The notes: generated by a model from the sequence alone, not told the origin. Numbered from the stretch's first letter, positions 1 to 6,449 are shown. The stretch: 11,704 nucleotides of DNA from DATAWZ01 sp036266975 (GCA_036266975.1 DATAWZ010000249.1:1-11704); one strand, 5' to 3'. Numbers and translations are program-made.

Positions 1-882
1 CCACGCGCGCATCCGGTAGGCCCCGTAGTGCAGCAGCACGACGACCATCGGGCCGCTCGTCGTCTTGGAGCCCAGCGCGAGCGCCGCCGCCAGCCAGGCG
101 ATGGGGTACAGCCGCGAACGGTCGGGGACCGCGCGGGCCACGAGCGCGCCGCAGGTGATCAGCCAGGTCAGCGAGGCGATGTCGTTCTTGGGGGTGTTGA
201 CCTCGACCGCGATGTCCGGGCCGGCGAGGATCGCGGCCAGCACGAGCGCCGCGGTCCACGGCGCGACGCCCAGCCGGCGCAGCCCCAGCCACCCCGCGCT
301 CATGATCAGCCCGAGCTGGACCGACATCCACAGCCCGGTCGGCACGAAGCTGCGGCTGATGCCCATGCTCCAGGTGAGGATCACCTCGTTGCTGAGGGGG
401 TACCAGCCCGTGGGCAGCCCGATGATCGGGTTGACGATCCGGCCCGGGTGCCCGCTGTCGATCCAGCTGAGGACCTCCGGGAAGTGGTAGCCGACGCCGT
501 CGACGCCGATGTTCGGCGTGATCGCGCAGAAGATCGCGGTGCTCACCAGCACGCCGACCGCCGCCCCGAGGGCCAGACGCGCCCCCGGCGAGGCCCGGGC
601 GAGCAGCTCGCGCAGTTCCTGCCCGGGACCCGGGCCCGAGCTCGGCAGCAGCAGCCGGGCGGCGACGTACATCACGACGGTCCCGGCGGTCAGCGCGGCC
701 GGGTCGGCGCCCAGGCCGACGAGCCCGAGGCCCAATGTCTCGATCATGATCGCGGTGGCGCACAGGACGACCGCGACGACCATGCGCTCCAGGCCGCCGG
801 GCGAGACCTGGCCGGCGAGCCGCACGCCGGCGGCGCCCAGCGCCCAGACGGCGAGCGCGAGCAGGAGCTGGTGGACGAGCAC
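1..882 (-). CDS. Multispanning membrane protein, GT-C glycosyltransferase-like (3' end outside window)
   Basis: This minus-strand frame is open from 882 to the left edge (294 codons seen) and the C-terminus is missing. About eight hydrophobic segments are visible, roughly at residues 3-19, 36-55, 61-78, 103-122, 186-200, 207-222, 236-251 and 261-285. Between segments 4 and 5 lies a loop with D128-GVGYHFP followed by a W-x-D-x-G-H stretch near 140-145. This resembles the acidic catalytic-loop layout of GT-C (ArnT/PMT-like) enzymes, which use polyprenyl-phosphate sugars outside the membrane. An NDIASL motif follows at 233-238. A glycosyltransferase role is inferred from this layout and from the neighbours; a non-catalytic membrane protein is possible. 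The start is GTG at 882 or the in-frame TTG at 888; an in-frame stop at 901-903 rules out anything longer. It diverges from the GT2 gene at 939. Confidence 0.72.
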   Translation of the reverse strand, partial: MLVHQLLLALAVWALGAAGVRLAGQVSPGGLERMVVAVVLCATAIMIETLGLGLVGLGADPAALTAGTVVMYVAARLLLPSSGPGPGQELRELLARASPGARLALGAAVGVLVSTAIFCAITPNIGVDGVGYHFPEVLSWIDSGHPGRIVNPIIGLPTGWYPLSNEVILTWSMGISRSFVPTGLWMSVQLGLIMSAGWLGLRRLGVAPWTAALVLAAILAGPDIAVEVNTPKNDIASLTWLITCGALVARAVPDRSRLYPIAWLAAALALGSKTTSGPMVVVLLHYGAYRMRAW

Positions 883-926
883 GCTCAAGGGGGCAGAAGG
901 CTAGTGATCCAGTGGTGGCGCGAGGC

Positions 927-932
927 TAGGGT
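927..932 (+). promoter_or_regulatory. -10 box TAGGGT, leaderless promoter of the GT2 gene
   Basis: TAGGGT ends 6 bases before the GTG start at 939, so transcription should begin at or next to the start codon. The same arrangement recurs at most other genes here. No clear -35 is seen. Confidence 0.5.
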
Positions 933-938
933 GCGGGT

Positions 939-1883
939 GTGGCACCAGAGCTCAGCGTGGTCATCGCGACCAGCGGCCGCGACTCGCTGCGGACCGCGCT
1001 TGCGCGTCTGCGCCATCCCGGCGCCGAGGTGATCGTCGTCGGCGGGGTGGACTGCGCGCCGGGCCTCGTCGAGGGGATCGTCGCCGACGCCGCACCGCCC
1101 GGCACGCGCGTCCTGCCCAGCGAGTACCTCGGCCCCACCGGCAAGCGCGAGCTCGGCTGGCGGGCGGCGGGCGCCCCGCTGGTGTGCTTCATCGACGACG
1201 ACGTGCTCGCCGATCCGGGGCTGCTCGACGCCCACTTGGCCGTGCACCGCGCACACCCCGACCCCGAGTTGGCGGTGCTCGGACGGGTGCGCTGGGCGCG
1301 GGAGATACACGTCACGCCGTTCATGCGCTGGCTCGAGCGCGGGCCGCTGTTCGACTACGCGGCGCTCGACGCGGCCTACGCCGCCGGCGTCACCGACGCG
1401 GGCTGGGGGCGCTTCTGCACCGCGAACATCTCGCTCAAGCGCGAACTGCTCGAGCGCGTCGGCGGCTTCGACACCGAGCACTTCGACTTCCTCTACGAGG
1501 ACGTCGACCTGGGCAAGCGCCTGCACGAGCAGGCGGGGTTGCAGCTGCGCTACCACCCGGCGGCGAGCGCCGAGCACCTGAGCCGCCCCGATCTGCCCGG
1601 TTGGACCGCGCGCATGGCCGTGCTCGCCGACGCCGAGCGGCGCTACGTGCGCTGCCACCCCGACCAGCCGCCGTTCTTCCACGACTTCTTCCTGCGGGCC
1701 GCCGCCCGCCCGCCGGCGCGCGGGCGCGGCGCACGCCTGGCCCGGCTGGTGCCGCGCGAGACGCCGTGGCTGGGGCCGCAGGTGTGGGCCAGCGCCGAGG
1801 CGGTCTGGGCCCAGACGCTGGGCGCGGCCTTCCTTCAGGCCTGGCGCGCCGCCGAGGCCGACGCAGGGCCCACGAACGAATGA
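939..1883 (+). CDS. Family 2 glycosyltransferase
   Basis: A 314-residue cytoplasmic GT-A-fold enzyme that would transfer a sugar from a nucleotide-sugar donor to a growing surface glycan. The N-terminus (residues 5-12, LSVVIATS) is the first beta strand of the Rossmann-like nucleotide-binding half. The metal-binding DxD is in FIDDD (84-88). GGFDTEHFDFLYEDVD (175-190) holds the acceptor-side ED pair (187-188), which supplies the catalytic base in inverting GT2 enzymes. The C-terminal third is Arg/Ala-rich without membrane segments. The start is GTG 939, because a -10-like TAGGGT sits 6 bases upstream and the strand-1 motif follows at once. It is divergent from the GT-C-like gene with 56 bp between starts, and convergent with the methyltransferase ending at 2160. 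Donor and acceptor are unknown. Confidence 0.9.
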   Translation: MAPELSVVIATSGRDSLRTALARLRHPGAEVIVVGGVDCAPGLVEGIVADAAPPGTRVLPSEYLGPTGKRELGWRAAGAPLVCFIDDDVLADPGLLDAHLAVHRAHPDPELAVLGRVRWAREIHVTPFMRWLERGPLFDYAALDAAYAAGVTDAGWGRFCTANISLKRELLERVGGFDTEHFDFLYEDVDLGKRLHEQAGLQLRYHPAASAEHLSRPDLPGWTARMAVLADAERRYVRCHPDQPPFFHDFFLRAAARPPARGRGARLARLVPRETPWLGPQVWASAEAVWAQTLGAAFLQAWRAAEADAGPTNE

Positions 1884-1995
1884 CCGCCTGCTGAGCCGTC
1901 CGAATGAGCGGCGCGCTCTCGGGCTTGCGGCCCGCTCGGCATCCAGCCGCGCTCGAATGGGCCGCGGGTGGGCGGGTCCCAGTCATCCAGCTGTC

Positions 1996-2024
1996 AGGTC
2001 TGCCCCGAATGGGGTATCGGACCT
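1996..2024. terminator. Hairpin containing the repeated word TGCCCCGAATGGGGT
   Basis: The stem is AGGTC (1996-2000) with GACCT (2020-2024), then an internal loop, then CCCC (2003-2006) with GGGG (2011-2014) around a GAAT loop. The 15-base core at 2001-2015 recurs exactly, inverted, at 9725-9739, also in a gene-end region. No U-tract follows, so terminator function is inferred from position. Confidence 0.4.
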
Positions 2025-2104
2025 TGACGTGGCTCCCCCCAGTCCGGGGTCACGGGCTGCCACGCCTGCGGTCCGCCGTCCCGGCGTCGCTTGCGTGCCT
2101 GCCC

Positions 2105-2132
2105 CCCGCCGTGGCGGGTGCCCGCTTGCGGG
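2105..2132. terminator. Tandem CCCGC/GCGGG palindromes between convergent genes
   Basis: CCCGC (2105-2109) pairs with GCGGG (2114-2118), and CCCGC (2121-2125) pairs with GCGGG (2128-2132). The arms can also pair across the two units. The position 3' of both convergent genes fits a bidirectional terminator, but no T-run is present. Confidence 0.35.
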
Positions 2133-2159
2133 GTGCTCCTGGAACGCCTCAGCGGCGCG

Positions 2160-3071
2160 CTAATTCGCTTGTGAACCCTGCGCGAGCACGAACTGCGAGT
2201 TGCCGCGGTCGGTGAGCCGCGCGAGCGGATAGGCCGCCAGGTGCAGCGCGTCGAAGGCCGCGCGCAGCGCGCGCCCGCGGCGCCCGAAGCCGGTGCGCTC
2301 GGGGGACAGCGAGGTCGTGCGGTAGAAGCGGTAGGGGGTGGCGAACGTGCGGGTGCCCTGGACGGCGTAGCCACCTCGCTCGAGCAGCCGCCGCGCGGTA
2401 TCCGGCGCGAAGTCGTAGAGGTGCACGGGCAGCTCGGGGTACTCCCACACCCCGGTGCGGCCGGCGAGCAGGCGGTAGGTCAGCTGCGGGTACAGACCCC
2501 GCACGTTGGGGAAGGTCGCCGCGAGCCGGCCGCCGGGCGCGAGCAGCTCGCGCGCGAGGGCAAGCTCGGCGCGCGGGTCGTGCAGGTGCTCGAGCACGTC
2601 CCAGAAGGTGATCAGCCCAAAGCGCTCGCCGCCGAGCCCTGGCAGCGCCTGGGCGAGCGTGCCCGTGCGCACGTCAAGGCCGCGCTCGCGCGCGGCGCTC
2701 GCGGTGGTCTCGCCCAGCTCGATGCCGACACCCGTCGCCCCCTCGGCGGCCGCCACCTCGAGCCACGCTCCCGAGGAGGCGCCGACGTCCAGGACCCGCA
2801 GGCCCGCGAGCGCGACTCCCTCGCGGTGCAGCAGCGCGAGCTTGCGGCGCGCCATGTCCAGCGTGATCGGGCGCAGCTCGCCGAGCAGCGCCTCGGTGAA
2901 CGCCGGGTCGTGGTAGTAGGAGCGCTCGAGCAGCTCTGCCTCGGGCTGGGGGTCCTGGAAGACCAGGCCGCAGCGGCAGCGGACGAGCTGCCAGCCGTCG
3001 CGGGCGTACAGCGGCGCGAACGGCCCGGCCGTGTCGCACAGGATGCAGCGCCGCTCAGGGGGCCGATCCAT
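2160..3071 (-). CDS. Class I SAM-dependent methyltransferase with N-terminal zinc ribbon
   Basis: A 303-residue cytoplasmic enzyme that would move a methyl group from S-adenosylmethionine to a small molecule or sugar. The N-terminus has C9-x2-C12 and C32-x-C34 followed by GLVFQDP. This is the zinc-ribbon layout found before the methyltransferase domain in many sugar and natural-product methyltransferases, although the second pair is CxC rather than the usual CxxC. Motif I is VLDVGASSG (93-101). The post-strand-4 motif is FWDVLEHLHDP (156-166), followed by LAPGGRLAATFPN. The ATG at 3071 lies 17 bp inside the 3' end of the upstream GT4 gene (stop 3057-3055), so the two are very likely one operon with coupled translation. 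No Shine-Dalgarno is evident. The substrate is unknown; sugar methylation is suggested by context. Confidence 0.88.
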   Translation of the reverse strand: MDRPPERRCILCDTAGPFAPLYARDGWQLVRCRCGLVFQDPQPEAELLERSYYHDPAFTEALLGELRPITLDMARRKLALLHREGVALAGLRVLDVGASSGAWLEVAAAEGATGVGIELGETTASAARERGLDVRTGTLAQALPGLGGERFGLITFWDVLEHLHDPRAELALARELLAPGGRLAATFPNVRGLYPQLTYRLLAGRTGVWEYPELPVHLYDFAPDTARRLLERGGYAVQGTRTFATPYRFYRTTSLSPERTGFGRRGRALRAAFDALHLAAYPLARLTDRGNSQFVLAQGSQAN

Positions 3072-4263
3072 TGGCCCGGGCGCGCTCGACGGTGGCCAGC
3101 ACGCGCTCGTTGAAGCGCGCGTCGCGGATCGCCTGCAGGGTGTGCCGGCCGCCCTCGCGCAGACGGGCGCGCAGCGCCTGGTCGTCGGCCAGCCGACGGA
3201 TCCGCTCGGCGAGCTCGCCCGGTCCGTGATCGGGGTCGAAGATCAGGCAGTTCTCGCCGTCGCGCAGGTACTCGCCCGAGCCGCCCCGGCCGGTGGCGAT
3301 CACCGGGCGCCCGACGCCCATCGCCTCCAGGGGGACCAGGCCGAAGGGCTCCTTCCAGCGGCTGGGGAAGAGCACGACATCGGCCCGTGCGTACACGGCC
3401 GGCAGCTCGGTGCGCTTGTGGCGCTCGAAGCGAACCCGATCCCGCAGCCCCCGCTCGGCCACCAGCGCGTGCAGGCCGGCCAGATAGTCCTCGCTGCCGG
3501 ATCCCACGACGGTCAGGACCGCCGCGTCGGGCAGGTCGAGCAGGGCCAGGACGGCCAGGTCGACGCCCTTGACCTCCTCGATGCGCCCGACAAACAGCAG
3601 CCGCCAGGACCACGGCTCGCTCGGCGCCAGGGTGAACCACTCCACGTCGGGAGGCTCGTGGGGGACGACCTCGGTGTGCGGCAGGTCCGGCCAGGCGCGC
3701 AGCGCGCCCTGGCGCAGGATCTCGCTGGAGAACACGAAGCGGATTCCGCTCACGAGGTCCACGCGGGTGATCACGCCGGGCAGGGAGGCCATTGCACGGG
3801 CGAGCCGCGGGCGGCTCAGGAACGGGCGCAGCCAGGCATCGACGGTCGGCCCGTACTCGAGCCAGTAGTCGTCCAGGAAGCCGACGGCCGGTACGCCGGC
3901 GCGGCGCACCCGCTCGATCGGGCTCAACGACATGCCGGCCATGGCCCACCAGACCACGACGTCGGGGGCGAACTCGCGCAGCTGGCCCTCGATCAGCCGC
4001 GCGTTGTGACGCTCGATCGACCAGCGCTCGCGCGGTCCGGGGCGCGGGAAGGCGTGGTCGCGCCAATACCAGCGCAGCGCGCGGTGCACATCCTCGGTCT
4101 CCTGGGCGCCCTCGATCGGCTCACCGGGGTGGCGGAAGTCGGTGGTGAGGACCCGCACCGTGTGGCCGCTCGACTCCGCGTGCCGCACCCACGAGCGCCA
4201 GATGAGCTCGTAGCCGCCGAAGTGGTGGGGCGGGTACATGTTGCCGACGGTGAGGATCCGCAT
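3055..4263 (-). CDS. Family 4 (GT-B) glycosyltransferase
   Basis: A 402-residue retaining glycosyltransferase of the GT4 type, cytoplasmic or loosely membrane-bound. The N-terminal domain opens with MRILTVGNMYPP and the Gly-rich acceptor loop HFGGYEL (14-20). The C-terminal domain starts near LLFVGRIEEVKGVDL and carries the donor-binding EPFGLVPLE (305-313), an E-x7-E motif, then a GGSGEYLRDGENCLIFDP nucleotide-sugar loop. The frame stays open upstream to 4920, but that part is intergenic element and decayed gene. ATG 4263 is chosen because it gives the canonical first beta strand and lies 8 bases after TAGACT. It is the first gene of an operon with the methyltransferase at 3071-2160. Its promoter abuts the palindromic element. 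Sugar specificity is unknown. Confidence 0.92.
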   Translation of the reverse strand: MRILTVGNMYPPHHFGGYELIWRSWVRHAESSGHTVRVLTTDFRHPGEPIEGAQETEDVHRALRWYWRDHAFPRPGPRERWSIERHNARLIEGQLREFAPDVVVWWAMAGMSLSPIERVRRAGVPAVGFLDDYWLEYGPTVDAWLRPFLSRPRLARAMASLPGVITRVDLVSGIRFVFSSEILRQGALRAWPDLPHTEVVPHEPPDVEWFTLAPSEPWSWRLLFVGRIEEVKGVDLAVLALLDLPDAAVLTVVGSGSEDYLAGLHALVAERGLRDRVRFERHKRTELPAVYARADVVLFPSRWKEPFGLVPLEAMGVGRPVIATGRGGSGEYLRDGENCLIFDPDHGPGELAERIRRLADDQALRARLREGGRHTLQAIRDARFNERVLATVERARANGSAP

Positions 4264-4271
4264 GCGCGCGG

Positions 4272-4277
4272 AGTCTA
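4272..4277 (-). promoter_or_regulatory. -10 box TAGACT of the GT4-methyltransferase operon
   Basis: On the minus strand TAGACT ends 8 bases before the ATG at 4263, giving a leaderless or near-leaderless mRNA. It lies inside the 7-bp direct repeat flanking the palindromic element, and a second copy (minus 4445-4440) lies at the far end. Upstream promoter DNA would come from the element itself. Confidence 0.5.
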
Positions 4278-4440
4278 GTGGTGCCTCCGGTAAATCCGGT
4301 CGTCGATTCGCGAGCGAAAATCGCGCATGGCCAGGACGCAGGGAGCCTGGAATAGCAGCGCTATTTCGGCTCCCGAGGACGCCGCCAGGCGAAGATTTGC
4401 AGCCGCGAAGCAGGAGCGGATTTGCAGGAGGTGCCACTAG
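4275..4440. mobile_element. 166-bp near-complete imperfect palindrome, MITE-like element
   Basis: The outer 25 bases at each end match as inverted repeats (CTAGTGG, CCTCC and AAATCCG blocks) with about six mismatches. The arms keep pairing weakly inward (TTCGCG and AAATC blocks). They converge on a perfect GGGAGCC (4341-4347) / GGCTCCC (4368-4374) stem and an AATAGC-AGC-GCTATT core (4351-4365) at the exact centre, 4358. The 7-bp word AGTCTAG occurs at both ends (4272-4278 and 4439-4445) and could be a target-site duplication; CTAG is an alternative. No ORF or transposase is inside, so any movement would need a transposase elsewhere. A REP-like or regulatory cruciform is the other possibility. 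No other copy lies in this window. Confidence 0.65.
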
Positions 4441-5408
4441 TCTAGGAGGCCCCCCGACGTCGCCGCCGAGGGCAGGGTTGGGCTGCTCGTTGGCCTGCAG
4501 CGCGATGAGCTGGGGATCGTCGTCACCGGCGGCCACGACCGCGAGCGTCGCCCCGCCGGGCGCCGGCAGCAGGAAGGGCGAGACGCCGCCGCCGAGCGAG
4601 CCGACGTCGCTCGGGTCGATCTTCAGCGCGGTGCTCCCGCCCGCGCCGAAGGCGGTGTCCACGGCACCCGAGGGCCGATACGCGGTCAGCGTCTCGGCCG
4701 GGCCCGAGCCGGTGAGTCCCTGGCCGTAGAGCGTCTCGATCACGCCGGTAGAGGAGACGATCACCTGCTGGGCCCCGGCGTCGTCGGCCGTGTCGCTCGC
4801 GGTCGTGGGGGTCATCACCGGCGCGCCGCCGTTGAAGGCCGGGACGTTCGTGCCGGTCGGGGTCAGCTCGCTGAGCACGATGGCGGCGCTGGGCGCGGCC
4901 TGGCTCGGGCCGCTGAGCACGACGATGTCGCCGCCGGGCGCGATCGCGCCCGGCGAGGGCCTCGCCGGCGGTCGGGAGCGTCACGCTCGCGGCGCGCGCG
5001 CCGGCGGCGGCGAGGATCGTGATCACGACCTGGCTCTGCGCCGCGAGCGGGCGGGCGGCCGTGCCGATCACCAGCCCGCCGCCCGGCTCGACCGCGATCA
5101 GCGCCGGACCGTCGCGCGCGGGCAGCGTCACCCTCCCGTGCGCGCCGAATGACGGATCCGGTGCGCCGGCGGCACCGACGCGCAGCACGGTGAACGCGTG
5201 CGGCAACGCGACGAGCGCGGCGGCGCCTCCGTCCGGCGTGCGGCCCATCGTTGGGACCGCTCTCCACGTCCGGGCCCAGGCCGATCGTGACGCGCCCGGG
5301 CGCAGCGGTGTAGACCACGCTCGGGGGCGTCGGGGCGCGTGCCTGCGCCGCGGTCGCGGCGGCCGTGAGCGCGATGGCCGCCGCCCGCTGCCCCCGTCGT
5401 CCGCCCAC
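4437..5408 (-). pseudogene. Frameshifted gene for a secreted delta-60-repeat protein
   Basis: Three minus-strand frames read as one protein if single extra bases are removed near 5253-5255 (CCC on the minus strand), near 4949-4951 (GGG) and possibly in the G6 run at 4450-4455; it would then end at TAG 4439-4437, about 322 residues. The start is GTG 5408, 6 bases after TACCGT. The N-terminus VGGRRGQRAAAIALTAAAT and the following AAQA look like a Sec signal peptide. Delta-60-like motifs follow at 50-60-residue spacing: DPSFGAHG (about 5160-5137), NVPAFNGG, DTAFGAGG (about 4660-4637) and NPALGG (about 4485-4468). Such repeats usually form extracytoplasmic beta-propeller-like domains. All shifts are +1 at G/C runs, so this is either a decaying gene or sequencing error. 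It diverges from the gene at 5438 with 29 bp between starts. Confidence 0.68.
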
Positions 5409-5425
5409 GGCCCCACGGTACTCGC

Positions 5426-5431
5426 TAGGCT
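5426..5431 (+). promoter_or_regulatory. -10 box TAGGCT, leaderless promoter of the CmoB-like gene
   Basis: TAGGCT ends 6 bases before ATG 5438. On the other strand TACCGT (5420-5415) ends 6 bases before GTG 5408, so two leaderless promoters sit back to back. Confidence 0.5.
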
Positions 5432-5437
5432 GGCTCA

Positions 5438-6163
5438 ATGGCCAGCCTCGCCGAGCGAGTGCAGGCGCAGTCCTGGTACCACACGCTCGAGCTCCAGCCG
5501 GACCTGGTCACCCGGGGCTTCTTCGACCTGCGCCCCTTCGTCGCGCGCTACGGGCTTCCCGAGCGGCTCGATGGCCTGCGCTGCCTGGACGTCGGCACCT
5601 GGGACGGGTTCTGGGCCTTCGAGCTCGAGCGCCGCGGCGCGGCCGAGGTGATCGCCCTCGATCTCGCCTCCGATCGCGACCTGGACTGGCCCCCTCGGCG
5701 TCGCCCGGCGCGCTACGACGAGGGTCGCGGCGCGGGCTTTCGCCTCGCCGCCGAGGTCCTCGGCTCGCAGGTGCAGCGGGTCGAGGGCAACGTCTACGAC
5801 GCGGACCCGGCCGAGCTCGGCACCTTCGACCTGGTCCTCTGCGGGTCGGTCCTGCTGCACCTGCGCGATCAGCTGCTCGCGCTCGAGCGGATCGCCGCAC
5901 TGTGCCGAGGGACGTTCATCTCCGCCGAGGAGCACGATCGGCTCACCGGGCTGCTGCCGTTTCCGGCCAGCCGCTACCGCGCCGACCGCGAGCGCGCCGT
6001 CGTCTTCTGGCTCCCCGCGGCGCGCACCTGGCGCCGGATGCTGTGGACGGCCGGGTTCGACGAGGTCCGGGAGCACGGCCGCTTCGTGCTGCGGGGACCG
6101 GACGGGCTGCGCGTGCCGCACGTCGTGCACCACGCCGGCGGGTCGGTCACCGGCGTGCTGTGA
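5438..6163 (+). CDS. CmoB-like class I SAM-dependent methyltransferase
   Basis: A 241-residue cytoplasmic methyltransferase. The N-terminal WYHTLELQPDLVTRGFFDLR (13-32) matches the signature seen in CmoB-like proteins (DUF1698 type), where it precedes the SAM-binding domain. Motif I is CLDVGTWDGFWAF (49-61), with an acidic residue at the end of strand 2 (ALDLAS, 73-78). GNVYD (117-121) and FDLVLCGSVLLHL (130-142) follow. It is shorter than true CmoB (about 320 residues) and lies among glycan genes. I therefore infer a small-molecule or sugar methyltransferase rather than a tRNA carboxymethyltransferase. ATG 5438 is supported by the -10 box 6 bases upstream. Its TGA overlaps a GTG (6160-6162) that could start the small DDxxx ORF. 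Substrate unknown. Confidence 0.87.
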   Translation: MASLAERVQAQSWYHTLELQPDLVTRGFFDLRPFVARYGLPERLDGLRCLDVGTWDGFWAFELERRGAAEVIALDLASDRDLDWPPRRRPARYDEGRGAGFRLAAEVLGSQVQRVEGNVYDADPAELGTFDLVLCGSVLLHLRDQLLALERIAALCRGTFISAEEHDRLTGLLPFPASRYRADRERAVVFWLPAARTWRRMLWTAGFDEVREHGRFVLRGPDGLRVPHVVHHAGGSVTGVL

Positions 6164-6411
6164 AGGAACTGAGAGCGTGCGCCCCGGGCCGGTTTGACCC
6201 CCTGCAAACACGTTCTGAGGGGTCGGGAAGCCTGGTGGTGACCACGCCGCCGGCGAGCGACGACACGAGTTCGCTCGACGACCCGACCGCCGACGACGCG
6301 GCGTCGGACGACACCGCGGTGGACGATTCCACCTCCGATGATTCCGCGATCGACGACTCGGCCGCGGACGACTCGGCGTCGTTGGACGTCGGCGACGGAG
6401 GCGGCGACTGA
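6160..6411 (+). CDS. Possible small ORF with DDxxx pentapeptide repeats
   Basis: This 83-residue frame starts at a GTG that overlaps the preceding stop codon as GTGA, an arrangement typical of translational coupling. It begins VKELRACAPGRFDPLQTRSE and then carries eight tandem units of 15-18 bases (6259-6384). Each unit starts with two Asp codons: DDTSSL, DDPTA, DDAAS, DDTAV, DDSTS, DDSAI, DDSAA, DDSASL. It ends DVGDGGGD. Units differ partly by synonymous changes (GAC/GAT, TCC/TCG), which hints at selection on the protein. However, the opposite strand is also open here and reads SSxxx with equal regularity, and no signal peptide or known domain is visible. It may be a real acidic small protein, a fragment, or a non-coding repeat. 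Confidence 0.3.
   Translation: MKELRACAPGRFDPLQTRSEGSGSLVVTTPPASDDTSSLDDPTADDAASDDTAVDDSTSDDSAIDDSAADDSASLDVGDGGGD
6192..6224. repeat. Two overlapping inverted repeats
   Basis: GTTTG (6192-6196) and CAAAC (6205-6209) form an 18-bp operator-like palindrome with an 8-base spacer. GACCCC (6196-6201) and GGGGTC (6219-6224) form a second, alternative stem. The two are mutually exclusive as RNA. Function is unknown; a weak terminator or attenuator after the 6163 stop is possible. Confidence 0.4.
6259..6384 (+). repeat. 15-bp-period tandem repeat (eight DDxxx units)
   Basis: Eight head-to-tail units of 15 bases (18 for the first and last), each opening with GAC/GAT twice. The units are diverged, not identical, which argues against recent slippage. 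Confidence 0.75.
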
Positions 6412-6449
6412 CCGTCTGAGGCCACACCGCGGCGGGCGCCCGGACCGAC

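Larger units (their letters stand above)
1884..2159. other. Convergent intergenic region with several hairpins, no gene seen
   Basis: This 276-bp gap lies between two convergent genes. I see no convincing coding frame. It holds a hairpin around 1996-2024 and a pair of CCCGC/GCGGG palindromes at 2105-2132. A bidirectional transcription end is the simplest reading. Confidence 0.6.

Noticed and set aside
28..1032. A 334-codon plus-strand frame at the left end
   Set aside because: It is Arg/Gln/Asp/His-rich, without motifs, antisense to the GT-C-like membrane gene and overlapping the GT2 start.
1904..2215. A small plus-strand ORF in the convergent gap
   Set aside because: It spans the hairpins, has no -10 box or Shine-Dalgarno, and runs into the opposite gene's coding end.
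4264..4920. An N-terminal extension of the GT4 protein to 4920
   Set aside because: The frame is open by chance through the palindromic element and the end of the delta-60 gene. The GT4 fold starts at ATG 4263, just after a -10 box.
4437..5408. Programmed ribosomal frameshifting in the delta-60 gene
   Set aside because: Two or three separate +1 shifts in one gene with no slippery heptamer or stimulatory pattern are better explained by decay or sequencing error.
6259..6384. A CRISPR array
   Set aside because: The units are 15-18 bases, contiguous, diverged and codon-phased, with no spacers. No cas genes are present.
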